DNA from: JBQTIY01 sp052387675
Lineage (GTDB): Bacteria > Planctomycetota > B15-G4
Direction: 5' to 3'
Length of the DNA: 64,000 nt
NCBI GenBank assembly: GCA_052387675.1
Contig: JBQTIY010000009.1
Coordinates: forward strand, 1-64,000
Below are positions 50,530 to 60,670 of the stretch, piece after piece; the first letter of the stretch is position 1, and every line of letters starts with the position of its first letter. The position numbers were made by a program, and so were the translations under genes. Under the pieces are notes generated by a model. That model did no database searches. It was not told where the DNA came from and saw nothing but the letters and a program-made list of their open reading frames with translations.

Positions 50530-51744
50530 ATGAAAGTCCTCGTCCTCGGCAGCGGCATGGTCGGCTCGGCCATGGCGCAAGATTTGCTCAACGAGCCGGG
50601 CTGGCAGGTCACGGTCGCTGATCGCGATGCAGGCGCCCTGGCGCGCCTCGCGGAGCGCGCGCGCGCCGCCGGCCGCGCCGCTGCACTGACCACGCTGCAC
50701 GAAGATCTCGGCGACGCCGCCGCGGTGGGGCGCCTCGCGGCGGGTCACGACCTCGTGCTCGGCGCGCTGGCCTCCGTGCTGGGCCTGCAGACCCTGCGCG
50801 CGGTGCTTGAGGCCGGCAGGCCCTACGTCGACATCAGCTTCATGGCCGACGACGCGCTCGCGCTCGACGACCTCGCCAAGGCGCGCGGCGTCTGCGCGGT
50901 GGTGGACTGCGGCGTGGCCCCCGGCATGAGCAACATGCTCTGCGGCTACGCGGCCTCCGTGCTCTCGCCCTGCACGCACTTGGAAATCTACGTCGGCGGC
51001 CTGCCCGTCGATCGGCGCTGGCCCTACGAATACAAGGCGCCCTTCGCGCCGCACGACGTACTCGAGGAGTACACGCGCCCGGCGCGGATCGTCGAGCGCG
51101 GCGAGATCGTGATCAAGGAAGCGCTCTCCGAGCCGGAGTACCTCGAGTTTCCCGGCATCGGCACGCTGGAGGCCTTCAACACCGACGGTCTACGCTCGCT
51201 GGCCTACACGCTGAAAGTGCCGTCGATGAAGGAGAAGACCATGCGCTACCCAGGGCACATCGCGCTCATGCGCGTGCTGCGGGAGACGGGCTTCTTCTCC
51301 AAGGAGCCGATCGAGGTGCGCGCGGCGCCGAGTCCCGAGGGCGGCGCGGCAGGGAAGCCCGCCGCCGGCAAATTCGTGGTTGCCGTGCGACCGCTGGATG
51401 TCACCGCCGCGCTGCTCTTCCCCAAGTGGACTTTCGAGGAGGGCGAGGCCGACCTCACGGTCATGCGCGTGTCGGCCGAGGGCTCGCTCGATGGCCGCCG
51501 CGTGCGTAAGAGCTGGGACCTCTTCGATCGCTACGACCCAGTCACGCGGACGCGCAGCATGTCGCGCACGACCGGCTTCCCGGCCACCATCGTCGCGCGG
51601 CTCATCGCCTCGGGTCGCTTCAAGCGCCCCGGCGTCCACCCGCCCGAGACCCTCGGCGCCGAGCCCGGCCTGCTCGGCGAAGTGCTGGCCCAGCTCAAGG
51701 CGCGCGGCATTCACTACACCGCGAAGACGGAGATGCTGGCCTAG
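50530..51744 (+). CDS. saccharopine dehydrogenase-like oxidoreductase
   Basis: A 404-aa NAD(P)-dependent enzyme of the saccharopine dehydrogenase/lysine-pathway family. Seen: Rossmann motif VLVLGSGMVGSAMAQDLL at the N-terminus; DLVLGALASVLGLQTLRAVL; YVDISFMADDALALD; VVDCGVAPGMSNMLCGYAAS, a family hallmark; and LEAFNTDGLRSLAYTL with PSMKEKTMRYPGH in the catalytic domain. It could act on a lysine-derived amino acid; the L-lysine 6-aminotransferase gene at 20637 shows that this organism transforms lysine. The 81-bp gap upstream isolates it from nrfA. The exact substrate is not determined. Confidence 0.82.
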   Translation: MKVLVLGSGMVGSAMAQDLLNEPGWQVTVADRDAGALARLAERARAAGRAAALTTLHEDLGDAAAVGRLAAGHDLVLGALASVLGLQTLRAVLEAGRPYVDISFMADDALALDDLAKARGVCAVVDCGVAPGMSNMLCGYAASVLSPCTHLEIYVGGLPVDRRWPYEYKAPFAPHDVLEEYTRPARIVERGEIVIKEALSEPEYLEFPGIGTLEAFNTDGLRSLAYTLKVPSMKEKTMRYPGHIALMRVLRETGFFSKEPIEVRAAPSPEGGAAGKPAAGKFVVAVRPLDVTAALLFPKWTFEEGEADLTVMRVSAEGSLDGRRVRKSWDLFDRYDPVTRTRSMSRTTGFPATIVARLIASGRFKRPGVHPPETLGAEPGLLGEVLAQLKARGIHYTAKTEMLA

Positions 51745-51772
51745 TTGCGCGAAGCGGCCCGCGCGCCCGTGC

Positions 51773-52876
51773 CTAGGTCACGAGTTCGAAGTGCGGGAAG
51801 GGCTGCCCGGCTTCGGGCAAGCTGCCCAGCGTGGTGAAGTCGGACACGGCGGCGAAGCGCTCCCAGAGCGCGGCCACCGCGGCATTGTGATGCGCCGCCT
51901 CCACGGCCGCAGCCGACTGCCACTCGAAGAGTTCCAGCAACGTGCCGTCTGCGGCGCGCAGCAGCAAACCGGGTCGCGTGGTGACGAGGCCTTCGCGGCG
52001 CAGCGTGGGCAAGTGCTCCCGCACGCACGCGAGCAACGCAGCGTGCTGTCCGGGCTTGGGTCGATAGCAGGCGATGACGAAGTTCGGCATGGGACGCTCC
52101 GTAAGTGTGGTGAGGCCGGTCAGGAAGGAGGCCGGCAACGGCGATTCGAAGTTCAGTGGCACGCCGGTCGTGGGGTGGGCCAGTTCGAGACGGCGCGCGT
52201 GGAGCATGAGCCGGCCGGCGCACTCTCGCGCGGCGCGTTGCAACGCCGGATCGCCGTAGCGCAGATCGCCGACGACCGCATGCCCGAGGTGATGCAGGTG
52301 TGCGCGCAACTGGTGGCGCCGTCCGGTGAGCGGCCGCAGTTCCAGCAGGCTGCTCGTCGCAGACGTGTGATCGGGAGCCGTCGGCCAACGCTGCAGCACG
52401 CGCCACTCGGTCGTGCTGGGCTTGCCGCGCGTCAAGTCCACCGCGCTGCGCCCCGAACCAAACTCGCGCAGTGGCGCGTCGATGCAGCCCTGCTCCGCCG
52501 CGGGACTGCCGTGGACGAGCGCCTCGTAGGTCTTGCGCACTTGCCGTCGCTCGAAGGCCAGTGAGAGTGCTCGATGAGCAGCCGGCGTGCGCGCAAAGAC
52601 GAGCACGCCGCTCACTTCGGCATCGAGACGATGCACGGCCCACACCCGCTCGCCGCGCTGCTGCGAGAGCCACTCGACGAGACACGCGGCGCCGGGTGAC
52701 GCGGTCACTCCTGGCTCCACCGTCGCGCCGGGCCCGCGCCCCGGCACAGAGGGCAGGCCCGCGGGCTTATCCACGACGAGTAACTCTTCGTCTTCGAAGA
52801 GGACAGTCGGTGCGTAGTTTGGGGACACGGAGTCTGGCGGCACGCTGCTCGGAGGTGTGCGATCTGGGGCGGACAT
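51773..52876 (-). CDS. RluA-family pseudouridine synthase fused to ABM-like domain
   Basis: A 367-aa protein. Residues about 25-262 form an RluA-type pseudouridine synthase: EDEELLVVDKPAGLPSVPG, VWAVHRLDAEVSGVLVFART with the catalytic Asp in HRLDxxxSG, RQVRKTYEALVHG, and PLTGRRHQLRAHLHHLGH with GDLRYGD. Residues 263-367 (MPNFVIACYRPKPGQHAALL ... LFEWQSAAAVEAAHHNAAV) resemble an antibiotic-biosynthesis-monooxygenase/dimeric alpha-beta barrel domain. The two parts are in one frame with no stop between. An internal ATG at 52090 with GGAG upstream could also start a separate ABM protein. ATG 52876 was chosen as the first start before the conserved part. Confidence 0.82.
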   Translation of the reverse strand: MSAPDRTPPSSVPPDSVSPNYAPTVLFEDEELLVVDKPAGLPSVPGRGPGATVEPGVTASPGAACLVEWLSQQRGERVWAVHRLDAEVSGVLVFARTPAAHRALSLAFERRQVRKTYEALVHGSPAAEQGCIDAPLREFGSGRSAVDLTRGKPSTTEWRVLQRWPTAPDHTSATSSLLELRPLTGRRHQLRAHLHHLGHAVVGDLRYGDPALQRAARECAGRLMLHARRLELAHPTTGVPLNFESPLPASFLTGLTTLTERPMPNFVIACYRPKPGQHAALLACVREHLPTLRREGLVTTRPGLLLRAADGTLLELFEWQSAAAVEAAHHNAAVAALWERFAAVSDFTTLGSLPEAGQPFPHFELVT

Positions 52877-52903
52877 GGTCTGAAAGGCTATCGTAGGCGC
52901 CCA

Positions 52904-54163
52904 ATGCTCCGCCCTCTGAAGCTTGACGCTCGCGCTCACCGAAGCCCCTGCGTGGCGGGGGCGCTCCGCTCGAAGTCTGGGCCACGGTCCCTCCGTCTCG
53001 GCCTGCTGCCGCTCGCTGCGCTGTTGTTGACCGCTTGCAGCGGCGACGAGGCGGCCGTAGCCGGCGGTTTCCGCACGGCCGTGGTGGAGCGCGGCGATCT
53101 CGTGGTGCAGGTGACCGCCACGGGCACGCTGCAGCCGGTGACGCAGGTGCAGGTCGGCACGCAGGTCACGGGTACGGTGGCCGCGCTCTTCGCCGACTTC
53201 AACAGCACCGTCAAGCAGGGGCAAGTCGTGGCCCAGATCGACCCGGCGCCCTTCGAGGCGCGCGTGGCCTCCGATCGCGCCAATGTCGTGCGCGCCGAGG
53301 CTGACCTCGTGCGCGTGCAAGCCCTGCTGCGCCAGGCCGAGGCCGATTACACGCGGCAGGCCACGCTCGTGAAGGATGGACTCGTTACGGAGTCGGAGTT
53401 CGAGGCGGCCGTAGCAAATCGCGACTCGCTCCTGGCGCAGGTGCAGGTGGCGCGCGCCTCGATCGCGCAGCAAGAGGCCGCCCTCACCATCTCCGAAGTG
53501 AACCTGCAGTACACGACGATTATCTCGCCGGTGGATGGCACCGTCATCTCGCGCAACGTGGACGTGGGCCAGACGGTGTCGGCCAGTCTCTCGGCGCCGA
53601 CGATCTTCGTCATCGGCGCGGACCTGGAGCGCATGCAAGTGCAGGCGGCAGTCGCCGAGGCCGACATCGGCCGGATCGCCGACGGCCAGCCGGTTGGCTT
53701 TGCAGTGGACGCCTACCCGGGCGAGCGCTTCGCAGGGCAGGTTGAGCAAGTGCGCTTGGCGCCGACGATCGTGCAGAACGTGGTCACGTACACGGTCATC
53801 GTGGACGCGCCGAATCCGGGCGGCCGCCTGTTGCCGGGCATGACCGCCAACCTTGAGTTTGAGATCGAGCGCCTGGACGGCGTGCTGCTCGTGCCCGACT
53901 CCGCGCTGCGTTTCACGCCGCCCGGCGAGGCCCCGGCCAAACCCGGCACGCGGCGCGTCTTTGTCGTGGAGGACGGCGCGGCCAAGGCAGTGGCCGTGGA
54001 GACGGGCCCCAGCGACGGCATTCGCTCGGCCGTGCTCGGCGGCGCGCTCGTTGAAGGCGCGGCGGTCGCCACCGGTCTCTCGATGGCCGGCAGCGGCCCG
54101 GCGGTCACCAATCCCTTCGCGCCGCCGCGCATGCCCACCGGCGGCGGTCGCACACGGCCCTGA
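52904..54163 (+). CDS. macA: MacA-like periplasmic adaptor lipoprotein
   Basis: A 419-aa membrane-fusion protein for a MacAB-type tripartite exporter. Seen: basic start then GLLPLAALLLTACSGDE, a lipoprotein signal with lipobox LTAC; a lipoyl half (VTATGTLQPVTQVQVGTQV, VKQGQVVAQIDPAPFEARV); a coiled-coil hairpin (RAEADLVRVQALLRQAEADY); the second lipoyl half (TTIISPVDGTVISRNVDVGQ); and beta-barrel and membrane-proximal domains (VVTYTVIVDAPNPGGRLLPG; DGVLLVPDSALRF). It is followed after 4 bp by the ATPase gene. No TolC-like gene is in the window. Confidence 0.9.
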   Translation: MLRPLKLDARAHRSPCVAGALRSKSGPRSLRLGLLPLAALLLTACSGDEAAVAGGFRTAVVERGDLVVQVTATGTLQPVTQVQVGTQVTGTVAALFADFNSTVKQGQVVAQIDPAPFEARVASDRANVVRAEADLVRVQALLRQAEADYTRQATLVKDGLVTESEFEAAVANRDSLLAQVQVARASIAQQEAALTISEVNLQYTTIISPVDGTVISRNVDVGQTVSASLSAPTIFVIGADLERMQVQAAVAEADIGRIADGQPVGFAVDAYPGERFAGQVEQVRLAPTIVQNVVTYTVIVDAPNPGGRLLPGMTANLEFEIERLDGVLLVPDSALRFTPPGEAPAKPGTRRVFVVEDGAAKAVAVETGPSDGIRSAVLGGALVEGAAVATGLSMAGSGPAVTNPFAPPRMPTGGGRTRP

Positions 54164-54167
54164 GCGC

Positions 54168-54908
54168 GTGTCGCCCGCGGACAGCAGCGCGAGTCGGCCC
54201 GGTGTTGCCGGCGGGCCGAGTGCATCGAGTGCCCTCATCGTCATGGAGGAGGTGGCCAAGACCTACCACCTCGGCGAAGTGGACGTGCAGCCCTTGCAGG
54301 GCGTCTCGCTGAGCGTGCAGCGCGGCGAACTCGTGGCCCTGTGCGGCGCCTCCGGATCCGGCAAGACCACGCTGCTCAATCTCATCGGCTGTCTCGACCG
54401 GCCCACGAGCGGCCGCTACTTGCTCGACGGCCGCGATGTCTCGGGCCTCTCGCCCGACCAGCGCGCCGACGTGCGCCACCGCACCTTTGGCTTTGTCTTT
54501 CAGAGCGCCTGTCTGCTGGGGCGCACGAGCGCACTGGAAAACGTGGAACTGCCACTGCTCTACGGCCAAGCCGTGCCGGCGCGCGAACGGCGCCAGCGCG
54601 CCGAGGAGATGCTCAGCCGCGTGGGCCTGGCCGACCGGCTGCATCATCATCCCGGCCAACTCTCCGGCGGACAGCAGCAGCGCGTGGCCATCGCGCGCGC
54701 GCTCGTCACGCGCCCGGCGGCGCTGCTCGCCGATGAACCCACCGGCAACCTCGACAGCGTCTCGGGCGCGAGCGTGCTCGAGCTCTTCCTGCAGCTCAAT
54801 GCCGAGGGGCTGACGACGGTGCTCGTCACGCACGACCCCAAAGTTGCGGCGCGCGCGGGGCGCACCGTCTTCGTGCGCGACGGGCGCATCGCCGAGGAGG
54901 CCGCCTGA
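54168..54908 (+). CDS. MacB-type ABC transporter ATP-binding protein
   Basis: A 246-aa ATPase of the MacB/LolD class. Seen: TYHLGEVDVQPLQGVSLSVQ, Walker A GASGSGKTT at about 60-68, Q-loop VFQSACLLGRTSALENV, signature LSGGQQQRVAIARA, Walker B LLADEPTGNLDS and THDP. The GTG at 54168 is 4 bp after the macA stop; an ATG at 54243 would start inside the first strand and is less likely. In E. coli MacB the ATPase and permease are one chain; here they are two genes (next gene 8 bp downstream). Confidence 0.9.
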   Translation: MSPADSSASRPGVAGGPSASSALIVMEEVAKTYHLGEVDVQPLQGVSLSVQRGELVALCGASGSGKTTLLNLIGCLDRPTSGRYLLDGRDVSGLSPDQRADVRHRTFGFVFQSACLLGRTSALENVELPLLYGQAVPARERRQRAEEMLSRVGLADRLHHHPGQLSGGQQQRVAIARALVTRPAALLADEPTGNLDSVSGASVLELFLQLNAEGLTTVLVTHDPKVAARAGRTVFVRDGRIAEEAA

Positions 54909-54916
54909 ACGCCGCC

Positions 54917-56130
<1,214 letters not shown>

Positions 56131-56134
<4 letters not shown>

Positions 56135-56382
56135 GTCCCGACCCGCGTGTCCCGTCCGACCCGTGCGAGCCATCGGAGCCGTATGTGCCCTTGCCGATTG
56201 ATCCGTTGCGCAAGCCCGGCGAGATGGACGAGGCTATGTGGGCAGCCACGCGTCGGCTCGCGGCACTGCCCTGCAATCAGGACGGTGCGGACAAGACGCA
56301 TGTCCTCGAAGCGATCCGCATGATGCAGCGCTTCTTGCGGATCGAGCCCCAATGGCTTGGTCCGCCGGACGACGTCACGTGA
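56131..56382 (+). CDS. small partner protein of NTase cassette, copy 1
   Basis: An 83-aa protein of unknown family. It shares with the gene at 62304 the segments YVPLPxDPLRxPG, MDEAMWAATRxLAALPCNQD, GADKTxVxxAxRMMxRF and a WLG ending, so it is a real, conserved protein. The GTG at 56131 overlaps the permease stop (GTGA), and its own TGA overlaps the GTG of the following nucleotidyltransferase-like gene. I see no known domain; Trp, Cys and the DxxADK region are the likely functional residues. Confidence 0.72.
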
Positions 56383-56972
56383 AGCCGGGCGCTCCGACTC
56401 CCCCTCAGCCAGGACTGGCTGAGGAGGATCTCTCGATGGACCCCTATGTGGTCGCGTGCCGCGCTCTCGAGCAAGCGGACGTTCCGTTCCTGGTGATCGG
56501 TGCCTATGGCGTCAATCTCTTCATCACGCGCATGGGTCGCAAGATCAGCACCTGGGATTGCGACCTGCTGTTGCCTCGCGACGAAGCGATCTTGCAGCGC
56601 GCGCTGGTCGCGCTGGGGGCCAATGGCTTTCAGTTTCATGCGGGCGGCGAACCATTGCCGACGCCGGACCCGCTGATTCTGGCAGGAATCGTGCGAGCGG
56701 GGGCCAGTGTTCGAGCCTCACTCGGCGCGGGTGAAGTGGATCTGGTTCTGTCGGCGGCTGCGCTGGACTTCCAAGAACTTTGGCCCCGTCGTCGACGGCT
56801 GCTCATTGCCGATGTCACGGTGAACGTCGCTCCGCTTGAGGATTTGCTGCGCTCCAAAGCGGAACTCGGACGCCCCAAGGACAAGTACTTCCTGGAAGTC
56901 TGGCGCGAGATCCTGGACGAGGCGCTGCAATGGGAACAACAGCGTCGCGCTCGAGAATCCCCCGGCTGCTGA
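56379..56972 (+). CDS. nucleotidyltransferase-fold protein, copy 1
   Basis: A 197-aa protein. Seen: DPYVVACRALEQADVPFLVI, GAYGVNLFITRMGRKISTWD and CDLLLPRDEAILQRALVAL, in which G-A-Y and R-K-I-S-T-W-D-C-D fit the Gly and T-x-D-x-D of minimal nucleotidyltransferases; LEDLLRSKAELGRPKDKYFL is the typical later block of AbiEii/DUF6036-like proteins (with K-D-x-x-D-like end). It overlaps the upstream small gene by 4 bp; an internal ATG at 56436 has a strong GAGGAGGA 6 nt upstream and could be the true start. The paralogue at 62609 is alike throughout. Probable two-gene unit of unknown purpose. Confidence 0.75.
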   Translation: MKPGAPTPPQPGLAEEDLSMDPYVVACRALEQADVPFLVIGAYGVNLFITRMGRKISTWDCDLLLPRDEAILQRALVALGANGFQFHAGGEPLPTPDPLILAGIVRAGASVRASLGAGEVDLVLSAAALDFQELWPRRRRLLIADVTVNVAPLEDLLRSKAELGRPKDKYFLEVWREILDEALQWEQQRRARESPGC

Positions 56973-56992
56973 AGTGCGAGGCAGACGCGGCT

Positions 56993-57021
56993 GCTGCGGC
57001 CGCAGCTGCCGCGGCCGCAGC
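56993..57021. terminator. GC-rich hairpin between convergent genes
   Basis: Perfect 11-bp inverted repeat: GCTGCGGCCGC at 56993-57003, loop AGCTGCC, GCGGCCGCAGC at 57011-57021. It sits between the stops of the nucleotidyltransferase-like gene and the leftward kinase gene, the last base being part of the kinase stop codon. There is no T-tract, so it is a candidate rather than a proven bidirectional terminator. Confidence 0.55.
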
Positions 57022-59984
57022 TAAGGCGTGCCGGCCTGCTCGGCTTGTTCGGCCTGCGAGAGCTGCTCAACGAGCGCGATGAAGGCCGGCTCGGCGTGCA
57101 GGACCTCGAGGTCCTTGGCTTCGCGCAGCGTCGCGGCTCCCTGCCAGCCGGCGGCCACGGCGGCGTGCAGCAGATCCAGCGCGAGCAGACGCCAGGCTGC
57201 GGCCTGGGCGGCATCCTCGGCGCGGTTGGCGCAACTGGCCACGTAGCCGGCGGCGATGCGCAGCGGCTTGGGCTGACCTGCAAAGGCCGCTGCATACTCC
57301 TCCGCCGCCGCGACACAGCCGGCAAAATCACCCTCAGCACGCCGCGCGTGCGCCAAGTGCTGCAGCGCGCCGCTCAGCATTCCCAGGACGGCCGATTCCT
57401 CCGGCCGCGCCGCCCGCCGCGCGCGCGCCAGCGCCGCAGCCTCCTCCAGCAGCGTGACGGCCTCTGCACCGCGCGACAAATTGCGCAGCAGCGAGGCGTG
57501 ATTGATGAGCGTGCCCGCCAAGGTCGACCAAGCGCCCTCCGGCTCGGGCTCTAGCTCGCGCAGTTCGCGCGCCACGACCGCGGCCCGGGCGTGCGCCGCG
57601 TCGGCCTCCTCCCAGTGCTCGCTCTCGGCCGCCAGAGTCACGCCGAGATTGCTCCAGGCGATGCAGAGCAGGCGCTTGAGTTCGGGGAAGGCCGGCGAGC
57701 GGGCATGGACGCTCTCCATGAGCTGCGCGGCCTGGCGCATGGCGTCTAGCGCAGCCTCGCGCTGACCGAGCTGCCAACGCACGCGGCCGAGATTCGAGAG
57801 TGTGGTGGCGATGCCCTGGGCCGTGAAGAGCTCTCGCATGGCGGGAACATCGAGGCGCAGCGCATCGGCTCCGGCCGGTTCGAGCACCGCCAGGGCCTCC
57901 TCCCAGCGGCCTGCGTCCAGGAGCAGATTGCCGTAGTTGTTGCGTGCGATGACCAGTCGGCACAGTGCGCTCTCAGCACCGGGCGTGGCCTGCGCACGCT
58001 CAGCCCAGCGCTCGTTCGAGCTGACATGGTCGCGGTGAGCCTGTTCAAGCGCCGCCACGTCCTGCTGACCCTGCGGCAGGAAGAGCATGAGCGAGGCGCG
58101 CAGGCCTAGGCTCTCATCGAGTCCCTCGAAGACGGAGAGTTCGTCGGGCTGCGCGTCGTGTTGCGCTTGGCGCAGGAGCAGCGCGGCCTCGGAGTGCGGC
58201 CAGGCCTCCTCGAAGCGGCCTGCGTGATAGAGGGTCGTGGCGCGCAGAGCGAGACTATCGGCGAGCAGCGCGGTCCAGGTGATGTCCTGGGGCGCTTCGG
58301 CGAGCTGGCGCTGAGCCAGTTCCTCGGCGCGTTCCAGCGCGGCGAGCGCTTCGTCCTGACGCCCGAGTTCGACATTCAGAAAGGCCACGCGCAGCGCGGC
58401 GCGCGCCGTGGCCTCCGGCAGGTCGCTCTCGTCAGGGTTCTGCGCGGCGAGGCTCTCGTAGAAGGCCAGCGCGCTCTCCAGCAGCCGTCGCCGCACCGGC
58501 TCGAGCTGCGGCACGGCGAGCAGATCCTCCTGGGCGACTTCGGTGAGCATGGTGTCCACGGCCTCGCGCGCCTGGAGCAGATTGGCCTGCGCGCGATCGC
58601 GCTGCTCGGCGGCCACGCTCTCGGCCGCGCGCGCCAGATCGCGCTCAGCTTCGATGCGGACATTGGTGCGCCGCTGCTGGAGGCCGAAGAGCAGCGGCCC
58701 GCCGACCAGCAGGAGCACGCCAGCGACCAAGGCCGTGGCCAGGGCCGGCCGCCGCTGCGCCCAGCGTCGCGCGCGCAAAAACACGCCGGCCCGCCGCGCG
58801 CTGACCGGCCGCCGTTCAAGGGCCCGCGCGAGGTCGTCTGCGAACGCCGCCGCGCTCGGATAGCGCCGCGCACGCTCGGGTTCCATGGCCTTGAGCACCA
58901 CCGTCTCGACATCGCGCGAGAGCGCCGGGTTGAGCGCGCGCGGGGCCACGGGCTCGCCGGCCAGCACGCGCTGACGAGTCTGCTCCAAGGTGGGCGAGCC
59001 GTAGGGCGCGCGCAGCGTGAGCAGCTCGTAGAGCGTCACGCCCAGCGAGTAGACGTCGGTGCGCACATCGAGTTCCGTGCCGTCGCCGCGGAGCTGCTCG
59101 GGGCTCATGTAAGCGAGCGAGCCCAGCCGCGTGCCCGTGACGGTCAGCCGCTCGCTGCCCTGCGCCGAAGCCAGGCCGAAGTCGAGCAAGAGTGCGCGCC
59201 CCTCCGCCGTGACCATGACATTGCTGGGCTTGATGTCGCGATGCAGCACGCCCTGCTCGTGCGCGTGCTGCAGCGCCTCGGCGACCTGGCGCGTGAGGCG
59301 CAGACAGCCCTGCTCCCAGGTGCCGTCGCAGAGCCGCTCGGCCGCTTCGCCGGTGGCCCGCTGCTGGGCGTGCGCTTCGATGACGCGGCGCAGGTCGGCG
59401 CCGGTGAGCGTGTCGGGAGCCAGCGTGTGCAGATCCTGCACCAGGTCCTCGAGCGAGGCGCCGGCCACGAGTTCCATGGCGAAGTACGGCAGTCCGTCGG
59501 CCTCGCCGTGCGTGTAGATCGGCACGATGCCGGGATGCTTGAGCCGCGCCACGGCCTCGATCTCGCGCTCGAAGCGTTCACGCGCACCGGGAAAGTAGAG
59601 CTGCTCGGGGCGCACGAGCTTGAGCGCCACGCTGCGCCGCGGCCGCTCTTGCTCGGCGAGGTAGACCACGCCCATGCCGCCGCTGCCGAGCCGGCGCAGC
59701 AGACGGAACTCGCCGAGGCGCTCGGGGATGCGCTCCTCGACCATGCCGGTGCCGCGCAGAATGCCGATGCGCTCGCGCAGGTCGGCGGCCAAGTCAGGAT
59801 GCTCAAGGCAGAGCGCCTCCACGGCGGCCGGACCCTGTTGCTCCAGCCGCTCCAGCGCCTGCGCCACGAGGTCCAGCAGGCGGCTGCGCTCGGCCGAGCG
59901 CGGCGCGCCGCCGCCCGAGTCCGCGCCGCCCGAGGCGGGGGCCGGGCGAGGCTCGTCGGCGGGTGTGGGGTGGTCGTTGGTCAT
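57021..59984 (-). CDS. Ser/Thr protein kinase with transmembrane helix and TPR tail
   Basis: A 987-aa Hanks-type kinase. Seen: a Pro/Gly-rich N-terminus; kinase domain from about residue 90 (RLGSGGMGVVYLAEQ glycine loop; VALKLVRPE with the ATP-binding Lys; VLHRDIKPSNVMV catalytic loop; LLLDFGLASAQGSE; GSLAYMSPEQLRG; DVRTDVYSLGVTLYELL) to about 375. A helix at about 415-437 (RPALATALVAGVLLLVGGPLLFGL) crosses the membrane. The remaining 540 residues contain repeated helical hairpins with ALAALERAEEL-type pattern, i.e. TPRs for protein binding. All catalytic residues are present. Divergent to an ECF sigma factor, the usual pairing in Planctomycetota. Signal unknown. Confidence 0.9.
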   Translation of the reverse strand: MTNDHPTPADEPRPAPASGGADSGGGAPRSAERSRLLDLVAQALERLEQQGPAAVEALCLEHPDLAADLRERIGILRGTGMVEERIPERLGEFRLLRRLGSGGMGVVYLAEQERPRRSVALKLVRPEQLYFPGARERFEREIEAVARLKHPGIVPIYTHGEADGLPYFAMELVAGASLEDLVQDLHTLAPDTLTGADLRRVIEAHAQQRATGEAAERLCDGTWEQGCLRLTRQVAEALQHAHEQGVLHRDIKPSNVMVTAEGRALLLDFGLASAQGSERLTVTGTRLGSLAYMSPEQLRGDGTELDVRTDVYSLGVTLYELLTLRAPYGSPTLEQTRQRVLAGEPVAPRALNPALSRDVETVVLKAMEPERARRYPSAAAFADDLARALERRPVSARRAGVFLRARRWAQRRPALATALVAGVLLLVGGPLLFGLQQRRTNVRIEAERDLARAAESVAAEQRDRAQANLLQAREAVDTMLTEVAQEDLLAVPQLEPVRRRLLESALAFYESLAAQNPDESDLPEATARAALRVAFLNVELGRQDEALAALERAEELAQRQLAEAPQDITWTALLADSLALRATTLYHAGRFEEAWPHSEAALLLRQAQHDAQPDELSVFEGLDESLGLRASLMLFLPQGQQDVAALEQAHRDHVSSNERWAERAQATPGAESALCRLVIARNNYGNLLLDAGRWEEALAVLEPAGADALRLDVPAMRELFTAQGIATTLSNLGRVRWQLGQREAALDAMRQAAQLMESVHARSPAFPELKRLLCIAWSNLGVTLAAESEHWEEADAAHARAAVVARELRELEPEPEGAWSTLAGTLINHASLLRNLSRGAEAVTLLEEAAALARARRAARPEESAVLGMLSGALQHLAHARRAEGDFAGCVAAAEEYAAAFAGQPKPLRIAAGYVASCANRAEDAAQAAAWRLLALDLLHAAVAAGWQGAATLREAKDLEVLHAEPAFIALVEQLSQAEQAEQAGTP

Positions 59985-60025
59985 GGGGCGGACTGTGCCT
60001 TCCAGGCACCGTTTACCATGGCGGC

Positions 60026-60667
60026 ATGTCGCCGCTCGATGAACCGACGCCGGGAGCTACGCCTGAAGGAGCTGAGCCCGAGCACGACCAGACGCTGGCG
60101 CTGGTGGAGCGGGCGCGCGCCGGCGACGCGGCCGCCATCGAGGGCCTGCTCGCGCGCCACCTCCCGGCGCTGCGTGCCTATGTGCGCGCGCGGCTCTCGC
60201 CGGCGCTGCGCGTGCGCGAGTCCACCAGCGATATCGTGCAATCGGCCTGCCGCGATGTGCTCACCGATCTCGAGCGCTTCCGCTACCAAGGCGAGGAGGG
60301 CTTTCGCGCGTGGCTCTTCGCGACGGCGCACCGCAAGATCGCCGACAAGGCCGAGCATTGGGGCGCGCAGAAGCGCGACGCGGGGCGCGAGGCTGCGGCG
60401 GAGGCCGAACTGCTCGCGGTCTACGGCTCCTTCTGTTCGCCCAGCCAGCAGGCCATGGGGCGCGAGGCACTGCAGCTCGTGGAACGCGCCATGGAACGCC
60501 TGCCGGCGGCGGATCGCGAGATCATCGTCTTGGCGCGCATCGTGGGTTTGTCGCATGAGGAGATCGGCCGCCGCTTGGGCCTCTCCGAGGCCGGTTCGCG
60601 CTCTCGGCTCTTCCGCGCCCTCGCCGAACTCTCCGAAGTTCTGCGCGCGGACATGGCCGGGAGCTAG
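60026..60667 (+). CDS. ECF-type RNA polymerase sigma factor
   Basis: A 213-aa sigma-70 family protein with only regions 2 and 4. Seen: LVERARAGDAAAIEGLLARH and LPALRAYVRARL in region 2.1; STSDIVQSACRDVLTDLERF and GFRAWLFATAHRKIADKAEH in region 2 with the aromatic melting residues; then ERLPAADREIIVLARIVGLS and HEEIGRRLGLSEAGSRSRLF in region 4, the HTH for the -35 element. ATG at 60026 was chosen; it is 42 bp from the kinase start on the other strand, so a shared promoter region controls both. The STSDIVQSACRDVL segment is typical of ECF proteins from planctomycete-like genomes. Confidence 0.88.
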   Translation: MSPLDEPTPGATPEGAEPEHDQTLALVERARAGDAAAIEGLLARHLPALRAYVRARLSPALRVRESTSDIVQSACRDVLTDLERFRYQGEEGFRAWLFATAHRKIADKAEHWGAQKRDAGREAAAEAELLAVYGSFCSPSQQAMGREALQLVERAMERLPAADREIIVLARIVGLSHEEIGRRLGLSEAGSRSRLFRALAELSEVLRADMAGS

Positions 60668-60670
60668 GTC

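Noticed and set aside
52904..54259. N-terminal extension of the RluA frame across macA
   Set aside because: The open frame continues by chance on the antisense of macA; the conserved pseudouridine synthase starts after 52876.
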